A stretch of DNA of 64,000 nt, from positions 930,001 to 994,000 of the forward strand of contig OZ248407.1 of assembly GCA_965234325.1 (NCBI GenBank), given 5' to 3'. Within the stretch, counting starts at the first letter, position 1. The number at the start of each line of letters is the position of its first letter. The translations under genes were made by a program, and so were the position numbers. This stretch comes from Limnohabitans kasalickyi (GTDB lineage Bacteria > Pseudomonadota > Gammaproteobacteria > Burkholderiales > Burkholderiaceae_C). Positions 33,625 through 41,641 of this stretch are shown here, piece by piece. The notes below the pieces were generated by a model. That model saw only the letters and a list, made by a program, of their open reading frames with translations. It was not told the DNA's origin and did not search any database.

Positions 33625-33649
33625 TTAATTGGGGTCAGAACCTAATTAA
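33625..33649. repeat. Imperfect palindrome with GGGTCAG core, copy 2
   Basis: Arms TTAATT and AATTAA flank a centre that differs from copy 1 (10376-10400) at only two positions of 25. The TAA stop of metG (minus strand, 33646-33648) lies in the right arm. A second GGGTCAG half-unit sits just beside it at 33618-33624. As with copy 1, the element fills the gap between a stop codon and the next gene. Confidence 0.78.
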
Positions 33650-35718
33650 TGAATGCGCATGCCCGGCTTCGCACCGGGCCATGGGTGCAGCACGTAAATG
33701 CCCGCATCGGTCTTGTCGTCTGCATGGCTGGCGGCGAGCACCATGCCCTCAGACACGCCAAACTTCATCTTGCGCGGGGCCAAGTTGGCCACCATTACCG
33801 TGAGCTTGCCCTTGAGGTCTTCGGGTTTGTACATGCTGGCGACGCCGCTGAACACATTGCGCGTTTTGCCTTCGCCTACATCGAGTGTGAGGCGCAGCAG
33901 CTTGGTGGAGCCTTCCACCGCTTCGCAGTTGACGATTTCGGCAATGCGCAAATCGATCTTGGCAAAGTCGTCAATGCTGATGGTGGGAGCAATCTCTTCG
34001 CCACCGGGGGTGACTTTTTCTTCCACCACAACAGGGGGTTCAAACAAGGCTTCGAGTTGTTCGGGTGTGACGCGTTGCATGAGGTGTTGGTAGGGTTGAA
34101 TGCTGGCCACATTGCCTGTGGCGTTCCAGTTTTGCATGGAGGTGCCAGTGAAACTTTCAACGGCTTGGGCCAATGAAGGCAACACAGGAGCCAAGTAGCG
34201 GCTCAGCTCGGCAAACGCGTTGATGAGCAACGAGCACACTTGGTGCAACGCCTCGTTGTTGGCAGCGTCTTTGGCCAAGTCCCAAGGTTTGTGTTGGTCT
34301 ACGTAAGAGTTGACCTTGTCGGCCAGCAACATGATTTCGCGGGCGGCTTTGCCGTACTCGCGTGCGTCATAGGCTTGGGCGATGCTGTCTTTGGCGGCGT
34401 GAATGTCGCTCAATAGCACGGTGCCTTGCTCGCTAAAACTTTGTGTGAGCTTGCCATCAAAACGCTTGGTCAAGAAACCAGCCGCACGCGACGCGATGTT
34501 GACGAACTTGCCAATCAAATCGCTGTTCACGCGCAGCATGAAATCTTCGGCGTTGAAGTCGATGTCTTCGTTTTTGTTGTTCAGCTTGGTGGCCAAGTAG
34601 TAGCGGAGCCACTCGGGGTTCATGCCGAGGCTCAGGTACTTGAGCGGGTCGAGGCCCGTGCCACGGCTCTTGCTCATCTTTTCGCCATTGTTGACGGTGA
34701 GGAAGCCATGCACAAACACGTTGTTGGGTGTTTTGCGGCCGCTGAAATGCAGCATGGCGGGCCAGAACAGCGTGTGAAAGGTGACGATGTCTTTGCCAAT
34801 GAAGTGGTATTGCTCCAGCTTGTCGTTGGCCATGTAGGCGTCGTAGTTCTCGCCGCGTTTATCGAGCAAGTTTTTCAGCGAAGCCAAGTAGCCCACGGGC
34901 GCGTCGAGCCACACATAGAAGTACTTGCCCGGAGCGTCTGGAATCTCGATGCCAAAGTAAGGCGCGTCACGCGAAATGTCCCAGTCCCCCAAGCCTTCGC
35001 TGGTCGTGCCATCGGGGTTGGTGCGCACGGTGAACCACTCTTTGACCTTGTTGGCCACTTCGGGCTGCAGCTTGCCGTCTTGTGTCCACTTCTCTAAGAA
35101 GGCCACACAGCGTGGGTCAGACAGTTTGAAGAAAAAATGCTCCGAGCTTTTCAGCTCAGGCTTGGCACCCGACAAGGCTGAGAACGGGTTGATCAGGTCG
35201 GTGGGGGCGTAGACCGCGCCGCACACTTCGCAGTTGTCGCCGTACTGGTCGTGGGCGTGGCACTTGGGGCACTCGCCTTTGATGAAGCGGTCGGGCAAGA
35301 ACATGTTCTTCTCGGGGTCGAAGAACTGGTCAATCGTGCGGCGCTCGATCAGCGAGCCGCCTTCAGATTCGGGGATGTCACGCAAGTCACGGTAAATTTG
35401 GCGGGCCAGCTCGTGGTTCTCGGGTGCGTCGGTGCTGTGCCAGTTGTCAAACTGGATGTGGAAGCCATCCAAATACGGCTTGCGGCCTGCGGCGATGTTG
35501 GCCACAAACTGTTGCGGGGTGATGCCGGCCTTCTCGGCGGCAATCATGATGGGTGCGCCGTGTGTGTCGTCTGCGCCCACAAAATCGACCTTGTGGCCCT
35601 GCATGCGCTGGAAACGCACCCAGATGTCAGCCTGGATGTACTCCATGATGTGGCCGATGTGGAAGTTGCCGTTGGCGTAGGGCAGGGCGGTGGTAACGAA
35701 AAGCTGGCGCTGTGACAT
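33646..35718 (-). CDS. metG: Methionyl-tRNA synthetase
   Basis: Charges initiator and elongator tRNA-Met. It has 690 aa with the HIGH motif in GNFHIGHIMEY, a zinc knuckle CPKCH...CEVC, the KMSKS loop in GEKMSKSRGTG, the anticodon-binding helices, and a C-terminal Trbp111-type OB-fold (DFAKIDLRIAEIVNCE) that allows dimerisation. The stop codon falls inside a palindromic repeat. It is divergent from a cupin gene and apbC, a common arrangement. Confidence 0.97.
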   Translation of the reverse strand: MSQRQLFVTTALPYANGNFHIGHIMEYIQADIWVRFQRMQGHKVDFVGADDTHGAPIMIAAEKAGITPQQFVANIAAGRKPYLDGFHIQFDNWHSTDAPENHELARQIYRDLRDIPESEGGSLIERRTIDQFFDPEKNMFLPDRFIKGECPKCHAHDQYGDNCEVCGAVYAPTDLINPFSALSGAKPELKSSEHFFFKLSDPRCVAFLEKWTQDGKLQPEVANKVKEWFTVRTNPDGTTSEGLGDWDISRDAPYFGIEIPDAPGKYFYVWLDAPVGYLASLKNLLDKRGENYDAYMANDKLEQYHFIGKDIVTFHTLFWPAMLHFSGRKTPNNVFVHGFLTVNNGEKMSKSRGTGLDPLKYLSLGMNPEWLRYYLATKLNNKNEDIDFNAEDFMLRVNSDLIGKFVNIASRAAGFLTKRFDGKLTQSFSEQGTVLLSDIHAAKDSIAQAYDAREYGKAAREIMLLADKVNSYVDQHKPWDLAKDAANNEALHQVCSLLINAFAELSRYLAPVLPSLAQAVESFTGTSMQNWNATGNVASIQPYQHLMQRVTPEQLEALFEPPVVVEEKVTPGGEEIAPTISIDDFAKIDLRIAEIVNCEAVEGSTKLLRLTLDVGEGKTRNVFSGVASMYKPEDLKGKLTVMVANLAPRKMKFGVSEGMVLAASHADDKTDAGIYVLHPWPGAKPGMRIH

Positions 35719-35773
35719 TTAGAACAAGACCTTTGAACAAGGGGGTGGATTTTAGTTCCTGCAAAATTTGTCC

Positions 35774-36055
35774 ATGAACCTCCCTAACTTTGACGAATTC
35801 AAACAAAGCGCCATGGCCGCCGGCTTTGACGAAGTGCTGGCCCGTGATTGGGCAGCACACACCGTGCTGGACACCCACACCCACCCGTTTGCCGTGCAAG
35901 CCGTGGTGACGCAAGGGGAGATGTGGCTGACTGTGGATGGCCAAACCCAGCATTTGTTGCCGGGCTCAACCTTCGAGCTGGCCCGCGATGTGCCCCATGC
36001 TGAGCGCTACGGTGCCGAGGGCGCAACGTATTGGGTGGCGCGCAAAAACGCCTGA
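35774..36055 (+). CDS. Small cupin-domain protein
   Basis: 93-aa single-domain cupin. Metal-ligand motif 1 is DTHTHPFAVQAVVTQGEMWL, with two His and a Glu, and motif 2 is PHAERYGAEG with another His. ATG 35774 is used. The function is unknown; these small cupins often bind Fe or Mn. The gene is divergent from metG and 100 bp upstream of apbC. Confidence 0.88.
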   Translation: MNLPNFDEFKQSAMAAGFDEVLARDWAAHTVLDTHTHPFAVQAVVTQGEMWLTVDGQTQHLLPGSTFELARDVPHAERYGAEGATYWVARKNA

Positions 36056-36155
36056 TTTCTGTACGTTCCGTCTCTGCATGACCTGCCCCCTTATGCAGCC
36101 AAGCGCACCGCGCTAGACTTGCCCGCAATTCCGATTCCCTAAAACTAAGAAATTT

Positions 36156-37247
36156 ATGTCCCTGAACGAACAAGCCCTGACCGCCGCCCTGCAGATGGTC
36201 ATCGATCCCAACACTGGCAAAGACTTTGTCACTACCAAAGCCTTGAAAAACCTGCAAATTCAAGGCGGCGATGTGTCGTTTGACGTGGTGCTGGGCTACC
36301 CCGCCAAAAGCCAAATCGCAGGCTTTCGCAAAGAATTGATCGCTGCAGCCAAAGGCGTGGCGGGCGTGGACAACGTGTCGGCCAACATCACCATGAACAT
36401 CGTGGCGCACGCCGCGCAGCGCGGTGTGGCCTTGTTGCCGCAAGTGAAAAACATCATTGCTGTGGCCTCTGGCAAGGGCGGCGTAGGCAAAAGCACCACC
36501 GCTGCCAACTTGGCGTTGGCCTTGGCCGCTGAAGGTGCCAGCGTGGGTCTGCTCGATGCCGACATTTACGGCCCCAGTCAGCCCATGATGATGGGCATCG
36601 AAGGCCGCCCCGAGAGCAGCGACGGCCAAACCATGGACCCGCTCGAGAACTATGGCGTGCAAGTCATGTCCATCGGCTTCTTGGTGGACCAAGACGAAGC
36701 CATGATCTGGCGCGGCCCCATGGCCACGCAAGCGTTGGAGCAGCTGCTGCGCCAAACCAATTGGAAGGCCTTGGACTATTTGATCGTCGACATGCCCCCC
36801 GGCACCGGCGACATTCAGCTCACCCTGAGCCAGCGCGTGCCGATGACGGGCGCGGTGATCGTCACCACGCCACAAGACATCGCGTTGTTGGACGCCAAAA
36901 AGGGCATCAAGATGTTTGAGAAGGTGGGGGTGCCCATCCTCGGTTTGGTGGAGAACATGGCCGTGCACGTTTGCACGAACTGTGGCCATATCGAGCACAT
37001 TTTCGGCGCGGACGGCGGGAAGAAATTGGCTGCCAAAGACGGCATGGACTATTTGGGGGCCTTGCCGCTCAATATGCAAATTCGCCTGCAAGCTGACAGC
37101 GGCAAACCCACCGTGGTGGCAGACCCTGACGGCGAAGTGGCCGGCATCTACAAGGCGGTGGCCCGCCAAGTGGCGGTGAAGATTGCAGCCAAGGCCAAAG
37201 ACTTCTCCAGCAAATTCCCGAGCATCAAGATCTCCAAAGACACCTGA
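36156..37247 (+). CDS. apbC: Iron-sulfur cluster carrier, Mrp/ApbC (NBP35) family
   Basis: P-loop ATPase (363 aa) that carries Fe-S clusters to apoproteins. The N-terminal 90 residues are a MIP18/DUF59 domain, followed by a deviant Walker A ASGKGGVGKSTTAAN (residues 105-119), DADIYGPSQP, and a CxxC in VCTNCGHIEHIFG that binds the bridging cluster. It lies next to metG as in many proteobacteria. The Fe-S-rich Box and formate dehydrogenase proteins downstream would be natural clients (inference). Confidence 0.95.
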   Translation: MSLNEQALTAALQMVIDPNTGKDFVTTKALKNLQIQGGDVSFDVVLGYPAKSQIAGFRKELIAAAKGVAGVDNVSANITMNIVAHAAQRGVALLPQVKNIIAVASGKGGVGKSTTAANLALALAAEGASVGLLDADIYGPSQPMMMGIEGRPESSDGQTMDPLENYGVQVMSIGFLVDQDEAMIWRGPMATQALEQLLRQTNWKALDYLIVDMPPGTGDIQLTLSQRVPMTGAVIVTTPQDIALLDAKKGIKMFEKVGVPILGLVENMAVHVCTNCGHIEHIFGADGGKKLAAKDGMDYLGALPLNMQIRLQADSGKPTVVADPDGEVAGIYKAVARQVAVKIAAKAKDFSSKFPSIKISKDT

Positions 37248-37274
37248 TCGCCGGTTTTTCGGTGTCAGCACAAT

Positions 37275-37304
37275 CCGCAACCGCGTTCGCGTTTGCGGGT
37301 TTTT
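37275..37304 (+). terminator. Rho-independent terminator after apbC
   Basis: Stem CCGCAA/TTGCGG (37275-37280 and 37293-37298), extended by pairing within the loop, followed by a T-run at 37300-37304. It ends 6 bp before the first BoxR-type operator, so boxR should have its own promoter. Confidence 0.8.
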
Positions 37305-37310
37305 GCTATC

Positions 37311-37352
37311 TGCACTATTTTGCAGTTCACTCCGAATTTGCATTAAAGTGCA
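37311..37352. promoter_or_regulatory. Two TGCA-N6-TGCA sites upstream of boxR
   Basis: Site 1 is TGCA-CTATTT-TGCA (37311-37324) and site 2 is TGCA-TTAAAG-TGCA (37339-37352), 14 bp apart. Site 2 ends only 3 bp before the boxR ATG, which leaves little room for a ribosome site and suggests a leaderless or very short mRNA leader. TGCA repeats are, from memory, the operator feature of BzdR/BoxR repressors, so this is a likely autoregulatory site. Confidence 0.75.
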
Positions 37353-37355
37353 GCC

Positions 37356-38246
37356 ATGTCTTTTTCCGACGACGACCTCACCCGCCATCCGTTCCTCACC
37401 ACTTTGGGTGAGCGCGTGCGCACCTTGCGTGCGCGTCGCGGCCTCACGCGCAAGGCGGTGGCGCAGGCGGCGCAGGTGTCGGAGCGGCATATGGCCAATT
37501 TGGAGTCGGGCACCGGCAACGCGTCCATCTTGATCTTGTTGCAGGTGGCTCAAGCGCTGCAGTGCACGATTTTTGAGCTGTTGGGCGATGTAACAACGTC
37601 ATCGCCCGAGTGGTTGTTGATTCGCGAATTGCTCGAAAAACGCAACGAAGGCGAGTTGCGCCGCGTGCGTCAGCAGCTTGGCGACATGTTTGGCACCCAC
37701 GGCGACGAGCAAGCACGCAGCAACCGTATTGCCTTGGTGGGGTTGCGCGGCGCGGGTAAAACCACGCTGGGTCAGCGTTTGGCAGACGATTTGGGCTTCC
37801 CGTTTATTGAACTCAGCCGCGAGATCGAGAAGTTTGCAGGCTGCAGCATCAGCGAAATTCACAACCTCTACGGCACCAACGCTTATCGTCGTTACGAGCG
37901 CCGCGCTTTGGAAGAGGCGATTCAGATTTACCCCGAAGTGGTGATTGCCACCCCCGGCGGCTTGGTCTCAGACTCGGCCACCTTCAATGAAACGCTGTCG
38001 CATTGCTTTACCGTGTGGCTCAAAGCTGCGCCCGAAGACCATCTGGCCCGTGTCGCCGCGCAAGGCGACATGCGCCCCATGGCGGGCAGCAAAGAGGCGC
38101 TGGAAGATTTGAAGCGCATTTTGGAAGGCCGCTCGGCCTTTTACGCCAAAGCCGACCTCACCTTCGACACCAGCGCCCAGCCGCTGGACGACAGCTTTTT
38201 GGCGCTGCGCACCCAAGTGCGTCAGGCGCTGAAGCTGCCGCTTTAA
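37356..38246 (+). CDS. boxR: BoxR/BzdR-type regulator (HTH plus shikimate-kinase-like domain)
   Basis: Regulator of aerobic benzoyl-CoA degradation (296 aa). The N-terminus is an XRE-type HTH (LGERVRTLRARRGLTRKAVA, about residues 17-75). The C-terminus is a shikimate-kinase-like domain with P-loop GLRGAGKTT (129-137), which in this family senses benzoyl-CoA rather than phosphorylating shikimate. It lies directly upstream of boxCBA, with TGCA-N6-TGCA operators in front of both boxR and boxC. It is therefore probably a repressor of both that is released by benzoyl-CoA. Confidence 0.93.
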   Translation: MSFSDDDLTRHPFLTTLGERVRTLRARRGLTRKAVAQAAQVSERHMANLESGTGNASILILLQVAQALQCTIFELLGDVTTSSPEWLLIRELLEKRNEGELRRVRQQLGDMFGTHGDEQARSNRIALVGLRGAGKTTLGQRLADDLGFPFIELSREIEKFAGCSISEIHNLYGTNAYRRYERRALEEAIQIYPEVVIATPGGLVSDSATFNETLSHCFTVWLKAAPEDHLARVAAQGDMRPMAGSKEALEDLKRILEGRSAFYAKADLTFDTSAQPLDDSFLALRTQVRQALKLPL

Positions 38247-38330
38247 TTTTCACCTCCGCTGGTTTTCAGGCCCATGACGGGAGGGCGTGCGTTCACGATT
38301 GGCTGATGGGCCTAGGCATATTCCCTAACA

Positions 38331-38376
38331 TGCATAAAAATGCAGTTGCAAAATTTAGAATATGCAATATGATGCA
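38331..38376. promoter_or_regulatory. Two TGCA-N6-TGCA sites upstream of boxC
   Basis: Sites are TGCA-TAAAAA-TGCA (38331-38344) and TGCA-ATATGA-TGCA (38363-38376), with one more single TGCA at 38347-38350, giving five TGCA tetramers in 46 bp. The region is very AT-rich and lies 64 bp upstream of the boxC ATG, where a promoter is expected. This is a probable BoxR operator controlling boxCBA. Confidence 0.78.
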
Positions 38377-38440
38377 CATCACGGCGATGAAATCATCGCA
38401 TGTCATGAACCAGCGCCAAGCCACCCCTTTGGAGATTCCC

Positions 38441-40108
38441 ATGAGCCAAGCCAACACCGTCGACTACCAAATTGACCCCAGCCAGTACAAACACTGGTCG
38501 GTCAAGTACGAAGGCGAAATCGCCACCTTGCAACTCAACATCAACGAAGACGGCGGCATTCGCCCTGGCTACAAGTTGAAGCTCAACTCCTACGATTTGG
38601 GCGTGGACATTGAGTTGTACGACGCGCTGCAACGCATCCGCTTTGAGCACCCTGAAGTCAAAAGCGTGGTGGTCACCAGCTTGAAAGACCGCATCTTCTG
38701 CTCGGGCGCCAACATCTTCATGTTGGGCCTCTCGACCCACGCCTGGAAAGTGAATTTCTGTAAATTCACCAACGAAACCCGCAACGGCATTGAAGACTCC
38801 AGCCGCCACGATGGCCTGAAGTTCGTGGCTGCTGTGAACGGCGCTTGCGCTGGCGGTGGCTACGAATTGGCCTTGGCCTGCGACGACATTGTGTTGGTGG
38901 ACGACCGTTCTTCCAGCGTGTCGCTGCCCGAAGTGCCTTTGCTCGGTGTGTTGCCAGGCACTGGCGGTTTGACCCGCGTGACCGACAAGCGCAAAGTGCG
39001 CCACGACCACGCCGACATTTTCTGCACCAGCGTGGAAGGTGTGCGTGGCCAAAAAGCCGTCGACTGGCGTTTGGTGGACGAGATCGCCAAGCCCGCCAAA
39101 TTTGCCGAAGCCGTGCAAGCCCGCGCCCAGAAATATGCCGCCACCAGCAAGCGCCCAGGCGCCGCTGCCGCTGGCAAAGGCGTGACGCTCACACCCTTGA
39201 ACAAAACCGTCTCGGCTGACGCATTGACTTACGAGTACGTGCAAGTCGCCATCGACCGCACCAAGCGCACTGCGACCATCACCGTCCACGCGCCCAAAGT
39301 CGCTGTGCCCACCACGGTGGCAGGCATCGAAGCCGCCGGCGCTAATTGGTACCCCCTGCAAATGGCCCGCGAGTTGGACGACGCCATTTTGAACATGCGC
39401 ACCAACGAGTCGGACATTGGCACCTGGCTCTTGCGCACCGTAGGGGACGTGCAACTCGCCTTGGACTCAGACGCCGTGCTGGCCCAGCACCAAGCGCATT
39501 GGTTGGTCAACGAAACACTGGGCATGCTGCGCCGCACCTTGGCCCGCATTGACGTGTCGTCACGCTCGTTGTTTGCTTTGATCGACGAAGGTTCTTGCTT
39601 CGCCGGTACCTTGGCTGAGTTGGCTTTTGCTGCCGACCGTGCTTACATGTTGGCCTTGCCCGACTCGCCCGAGACAGCGCCCAAGTTGGCTTTGAGCGAA
39701 CTCAACTTCGGTCACTTCCCCATGGTCAACCACCAGTCGCGCTTGCAACGTCGCTTCTACGAAGAAGTCACCCCACTTGAAAATGTGCGTGCGGTCGTGG
39801 GCCAATCGTTGGACGCTGACCAAGCGTTGGCTTTAGGCTTGGTCACCGCTGCGCCAGACGACATCGACTGGGCTGACGAAATTCGCATCGCCATTGAAGA
39901 GCGCGCGGCGATGTCGCCCGACAGCTTGACCGGCTTGGAAGCCAACTTACGCTTCTGCCAAAAAGAATCGATGGAAACCCGCATTTTTGGCCGCCTCTCG
40001 GCTTGGCAAAACTGGATCTTCCAGCGCCCCAACGCCGTGGGCGAAAAAGGTGCGCTGAAGGTGTATGGCAAAGGCGAAAAAGTACAGTTCGACTTGAACC
40101 GCGTTTGA
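38441..40108 (+). CDS. boxC: Benzoyl-CoA-dihydrodiol lyase BoxC
   Basis: Crotonase-fold enzyme that opens the ring of the 2,3-epoxide (dihydrodiol) of benzoyl-CoA and releases 3,4-dehydroadipyl-CoA semialdehyde and formate. ATG 38441 has GGAG at 38431-38434 and gives 555 aa, the family size. Two enoyl-CoA-hydratase-like regions are visible, including FCSGANIFMLG, NGACAGGGYELALACDDIV and PEVPLLGVLPGTGGLTRV. The long frame from 38003 overlaps boxR and is not the start. It is the first gene of boxCBA. Confidence 0.96.
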   Translation: MSQANTVDYQIDPSQYKHWSVKYEGEIATLQLNINEDGGIRPGYKLKLNSYDLGVDIELYDALQRIRFEHPEVKSVVVTSLKDRIFCSGANIFMLGLSTHAWKVNFCKFTNETRNGIEDSSRHDGLKFVAAVNGACAGGGYELALACDDIVLVDDRSSSVSLPEVPLLGVLPGTGGLTRVTDKRKVRHDHADIFCTSVEGVRGQKAVDWRLVDEIAKPAKFAEAVQARAQKYAATSKRPGAAAAGKGVTLTPLNKTVSADALTYEYVQVAIDRTKRTATITVHAPKVAVPTTVAGIEAAGANWYPLQMARELDDAILNMRTNESDIGTWLLRTVGDVQLALDSDAVLAQHQAHWLVNETLGMLRRTLARIDVSSRSLFALIDEGSCFAGTLAELAFAADRAYMLALPDSPETAPKLALSELNFGHFPMVNHQSRLQRRFYEEVTPLENVRAVVGQSLDADQALALGLVTAAPDDIDWADEIRIAIEERAAMSPDSLTGLEANLRFCQKESMETRIFGRLSAWQNWIFQRPNAVGEKGALKVYGKGEKVQFDLNRV

Positions 40109-40199
40109 TGTTTTTGCGTTGTGCAGTGCGGTGCCCGGTGGTCCACGCTGCAACCGAAATTTGACCCCACCGTTGCTTTTTTAATTTCTGGAGACTCTC

Positions 40200-41627
40200 A
40201 TGTCCGGCATCAACTACAGCGAAAAAATTCCTAACAACGTCAACCTGAGCGAAGACCGCACGCTGCAACGCGCCTTGGAGCAGTGGCAGCCCAACTTCAT
40301 CAACTGGTGGGACGACATGGGCCCCGAAGGCTCCACCGACATGGACGTGTACCTGCGCACCGCCGTCAGCGTGGACCCACAAGGCTGGGCCCAGTTCGGC
40401 CACGTCAAGATGCGCGACTACCGTTGGGGCGTGTTCTTGAACCCTGGCGAGCAAGACCGCAAGATCCATTTCGGCGACAACATCGGCGAGAAAGCTTGGC
40501 AAGACGTGCCTGGTGAACACCGCGCCAACCTGCGCCGCATCATCGTGACCCAAGGCGACACCGAGCCAGCGTCCGTCGAGCAGCAACGCCACTTGGGCCT
40601 CACTGCCCCCAGCATGTACGACCTGCGCAACCTGTTTCAGATCAACGTCGAAGAAGGCCGTCACCTGTGGGCCATGGTGTACTTGCTGCACAAATACTTC
40701 GGCAAAGACGGCCGTGAAGAAGCCGACGCCCTGCTGCAACGCAACAGCGGCAACGAAGACAACCCCCGCATCTTGCAGGCCTTCAACGAGAAGACACCCG
40801 ACTGGTTGTCCTTCTTCATGTTCACTTACTTCACCGACCGCGATGGCAAGTTCCAGTTGTGCGCGTTGGCTGAGTCGGCATTCGACCCCTTGGCCCGCAC
40901 CACCAAGTTCATGCTGACCGAAGAAGCGCACCACATGTTTGTGGGCGAGTCCGGCGTGAGCCGCACCATCCAGCGCACCGTGGATGTGATGAACCAGCTC
41001 AAGACCGACGACGTGGCCAAACTGCGCGCCGCGGGTGTGATCGACCTGCCCACCATCCAGCGTTACATCAACTTCCACTTCTCGGTGACCATCGACCTGT
41101 TCGGTGCCGACCAGTCGTCGAATGCCGCCACCTTTTACAGCTCTGGCCTCAAAGGCCGCTATGAAGAAGGCAAGCGTGGTGATGACCACGTCTTGAAGGG
41201 CAACAGCTACAAGATCTTGTCGGTCGAAAACGGTTCGTTGGTCGAGAAAGAAGTGCCCATGCTCAACGCCTTGAACGAAGTGCTGCGCGACGACTACATC
41301 ACCGACTCCAAGGGCGGCATCGACCGTTGGAACCGTGTGATCACCAAGGCGGGCATTCCATTCACCCTGACCGCGCCGCACAAGGCGTTCCACCGCAACA
41401 TCGGTTCTTTGTCCGGCGCCAAGATCACGCCTGATGGCCGTGTGGTGAGTGACGAAGAGTGGATGTCCAAGGTCGGCGAATGGCTGCCTTCGAACGAAGA
41501 CCGCGCATTTGTGGCCAGCCTCATGGGCCGTGTCGTCGAGCCAGGTAAGTTTGCCAACTGGATCGCGCCACCCGTCATGGGCATCAACCGTCAACCCGCG
41601 GACTTTGATTACATCCGTTTCAACTGA
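40200..41627 (+). CDS. boxB: Benzoyl-CoA 2,3-epoxidase, oxygenase subunit BoxB
   Basis: Diiron monooxygenase subunit that adds one O2-derived oxygen to benzoyl-CoA to form the 2,3-epoxide. It has 475 aa. The ferritin-like diiron ligands appear as two ExxH motifs: EEGRHLWAM (Glu152, His155) and LTEEAHHMFVGE (near residue 243). It starts at ATG 40200 after GGAG. boxA, its reductase, follows 14 bp later. Confidence 0.97.
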   Translation: MSGINYSEKIPNNVNLSEDRTLQRALEQWQPNFINWWDDMGPEGSTDMDVYLRTAVSVDPQGWAQFGHVKMRDYRWGVFLNPGEQDRKIHFGDNIGEKAWQDVPGEHRANLRRIIVTQGDTEPASVEQQRHLGLTAPSMYDLRNLFQINVEEGRHLWAMVYLLHKYFGKDGREEADALLQRNSGNEDNPRILQAFNEKTPDWLSFFMFTYFTDRDGKFQLCALAESAFDPLARTTKFMLTEEAHHMFVGESGVSRTIQRTVDVMNQLKTDDVAKLRAAGVIDLPTIQRYINFHFSVTIDLFGADQSSNAATFYSSGLKGRYEEGKRGDDHVLKGNSYKILSVENGSLVEKEVPMLNALNEVLRDDYITDSKGGIDRWNRVITKAGIPFTLTAPHKAFHRNIGSLSGAKITPDGRVVSDEEWMSKVGEWLPSNEDRAFVASLMGRVVEPGKFANWIAPPVMGINRQPADFDYIRFN

Positions 41628-41641
41628 ATTAAATTTGTGCC

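Noticed and set aside
35799..37553. 584-codon open frame on the minus strand
   Set aside because: Antisense shadow of the cupin, apbC and boxR genes; no recognisable domain.
38003..38440. Upstream extension of boxC
   Set aside because: It lies out of frame inside boxR and across the operator region; GGAG-ATG at 38441 gives the family length.
39843..41594. 583-codon open frame on the minus strand
   Set aside because: Mirror of boxB and boxC with His/Val/Gly-rich low-complexity translation and no motif; a GC-rich shadow.
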